Of a DNA stretch of 64,000 nt, positions 63,193-64,000 are shown one piece after another (position 1 is the stretch's first letter; each line of letters starts with the position of its first letter). Origin of the DNA: Terasakiella magnetica (GTDB lineage Bacteria > Pseudomonadota > Alphaproteobacteria > Rhodospirillales > Magnetospirillaceae). The stretch lies in contig CACVCF010000556.1 of assembly GCA_902729415.1 (NCBI GenBank), positions 101,614 through 165,613 on the forward strand, written 5' to 3'. Below the pieces are notes generated by a model. That model worked only from the letters and a program-made list of their open reading frames with translations, was not told the DNA's origin and searched no databases. The translations under genes were made by a program, and so were the position numbers.

Positions 63193-64000
63193 ATGCATAT
63201 CGGTCCGTCTCAGATTCCCGCCCCCAAGGTGACCACCATCCCCGTCGCCGATAGTAAACCTGCGCCCGTCGAGGTGATCGGCAAGGTGACGCAGGTCCAA
63301 GGCGACGCCTGGATCATCCATAACGGCCAGAAAACTCCGGCTCAGGCCAATGCGGCCTTGGTTCAAGGCGATTCGGTGGAAACCGCCAAGGGCGGCCAGA
63401 TTTCCATGGTCTTCGCCGACCGCTCGACCTTCGTGCTCAAAGACAAGGGGCTGATGGGGCTCGACGATTTCACCTACAACCCCGCCACCAAATCCGGCCA
63501 CGAGACCTTTGTCGTCGCCCAGGGCGCCTTCAATTTCGTCAGTGGCGACATCGCCAAGACCCAGCCCGACGCCGTCCGTCTCGCCACGCCGGTCATGACC
63601 ATGGGCATCCGGGGCACCACCGTAGCCGGAGCCGTGGGTGCCGACGGCAACACCTCGGTGGCGCTGCTGCCCGATCCCGGCTCGAACTTCGTCGGTGAAG
63701 TCACCGTCGCCAAGCTGGGCGGTGGCGAAAGCTTCACCATCAATTCCGCCGGTTCCGGCATCATCGGCGCCACCAACGCCAGTTCGTGGACGGTCAGCGC
63801 CAATGCCGGGGCCAGCGTCGCCGCCGTCATTCCTGCCGCGGCACCGCCCCCCGCCATAGCGCCGGTGCTTCCGGCCGCGCCCAGCGGCGCAGGCGGCAAG
63901 GGTGGAACCGGAAATCCGGGAGCCGTGGGTGTCGGCGATGGCGGCGGTGGTCAGGTCCACAACGATTCGCCCCTGCCTCCGCCGCCGCCCCCGCCGCCGC
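63193..64000 (+). CDS. FecR-domain protein, probable type I secretion substrate (3' end outside window)
   Basis: The frame is open from ATG 63193 to the edge (269 visible residues). After a short unstructured N-terminus (MHIGPSQIPAPKVTTIPVAD) comes a FecR-like beta domain (about 28-175): GDSVETAKGGQISMVFADRS, FVVAQGAFNFVSGDIAKTQP, TPVMTMGIRGTTVAGAVG. It then enters a Gly/Pro-rich linker ending in a poly-Pro run. There is no N-terminal signal peptide, as expected for type I export. Similar giant proteins continue into cadherin, VCBS or RTX repeats, but that part is not visible. Confidence 0.85.
   Translation, partial: MHIGPSQIPAPKVTTIPVADSKPAPVEVIGKVTQVQGDAWIIHNGQKTPAQANAALVQGDSVETAKGGQISMVFADRSTFVLKDKGLMGLDDFTYNPATKSGHETFVVAQGAFNFVSGDIAKTQPDAVRLATPVMTMGIRGTTVAGAVGADGNTSVALLPDPGSNFVGEVTVAKLGGGESFTINSAGSGIIGATNASSWTVSANAGASVAAVIPAAAPPPAIAPVLPAAPSGAGGKGGTGNPGAVGVGDGGGGQVHNDSPLPPPPPPPP

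Noticed and set aside
1..64000. Genomic island or prophage
   Set aside because: No integrase, phage structural genes or composition break; the only clear mobile element is one IS630 copy.

Overview
The window looks like a chromosomal segment from a GC-rich alphaproteobacterium of the Rhodospirillales, most likely a Magnetospirillum-type bacterium. This is inferred from gene content and was not tested by any search. Supporting genes are a stand-alone NDUFS4-type complex I accessory subunit, class I PHA synthase, a SoeABC-type sulfite dehydrogenase, two chemoreceptors including an Aer-like one, hemerythrin, and typical alphaproteobacterial forms of YqgE, RecJ and GlpX. No magnetosome genes, CRISPR array, rRNA operon or prophage were seen.

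Layout. 1-6.6 kb: an ABC-2 exporter (permease cut by the window edge), then cobB translationally coupled to a TrpD2-like gene, two methyltransferase-type genes and yqgE. 6.7-9.6 kb: a DsbD/ScsB thiol-disulfide reductase and a tandem universal stress protein, separated by a bidirectional terminator. 9.8-15.2 kb: a minus-strand operon tetR, membrane-fusion protein, RND pump, rluA, with a palindromic operator upstream of tetR. 15.4-17.6 kb: a TPR/SPINDLY-type O-GlcNAc transferase broken by a 13-bp tandem duplication. 17.7-23.7 kb: a thioesterase, an enoyl-CoA hydratase and soeABC. 23.7-27 kb: repeat elements, an Atm1-type exporter and rluC. 27-33.3 kb: an Aer-type chemoreceptor, an intact IS630 element, a 21-codon ORF, then hemerythrin, yceI, cytochrome b561 and yceI. 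33.3-39.5 kb: a PAS histidine kinase, tRNA-Arg, a NIT-domain chemoreceptor, a response regulator and the NDUFS4 homologue. 39.6-43.3 kb: two diverged DUF4910 peptidase-like paralogues around a methyltransferase. 43.7-48.2 kb: an RsmB-type rRNA methyltransferase, phaC and an OmpA-like lipoprotein. 48.5-53.9 kb: an operon of aminotransferase, hom, glpX and recJ, then tRNA-Glu. 54.1-58 kb: a DEAD-box helicase, a small protein and a CHASE-type histidine kinase. 58.3-64 kb: a type I secretion operon (TolC, ABC, HlyD) followed by its probable FecR-domain substrate, which runs off the window.

The most unusual items are the DUF4910 pair, in which one copy has lost two putative metal ligands; the hemerythrin/YceI/b561 module with an upstream micro-ORF and a hairpin that buries the Shine-Dalgarno sequence; the frameshifted SPINDLY gene with its C12 tract; and a nested, cloverleaf-like intergenic repeat. 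Most housekeeping assignments are secure; the functional roles of the accessory modules are inference.
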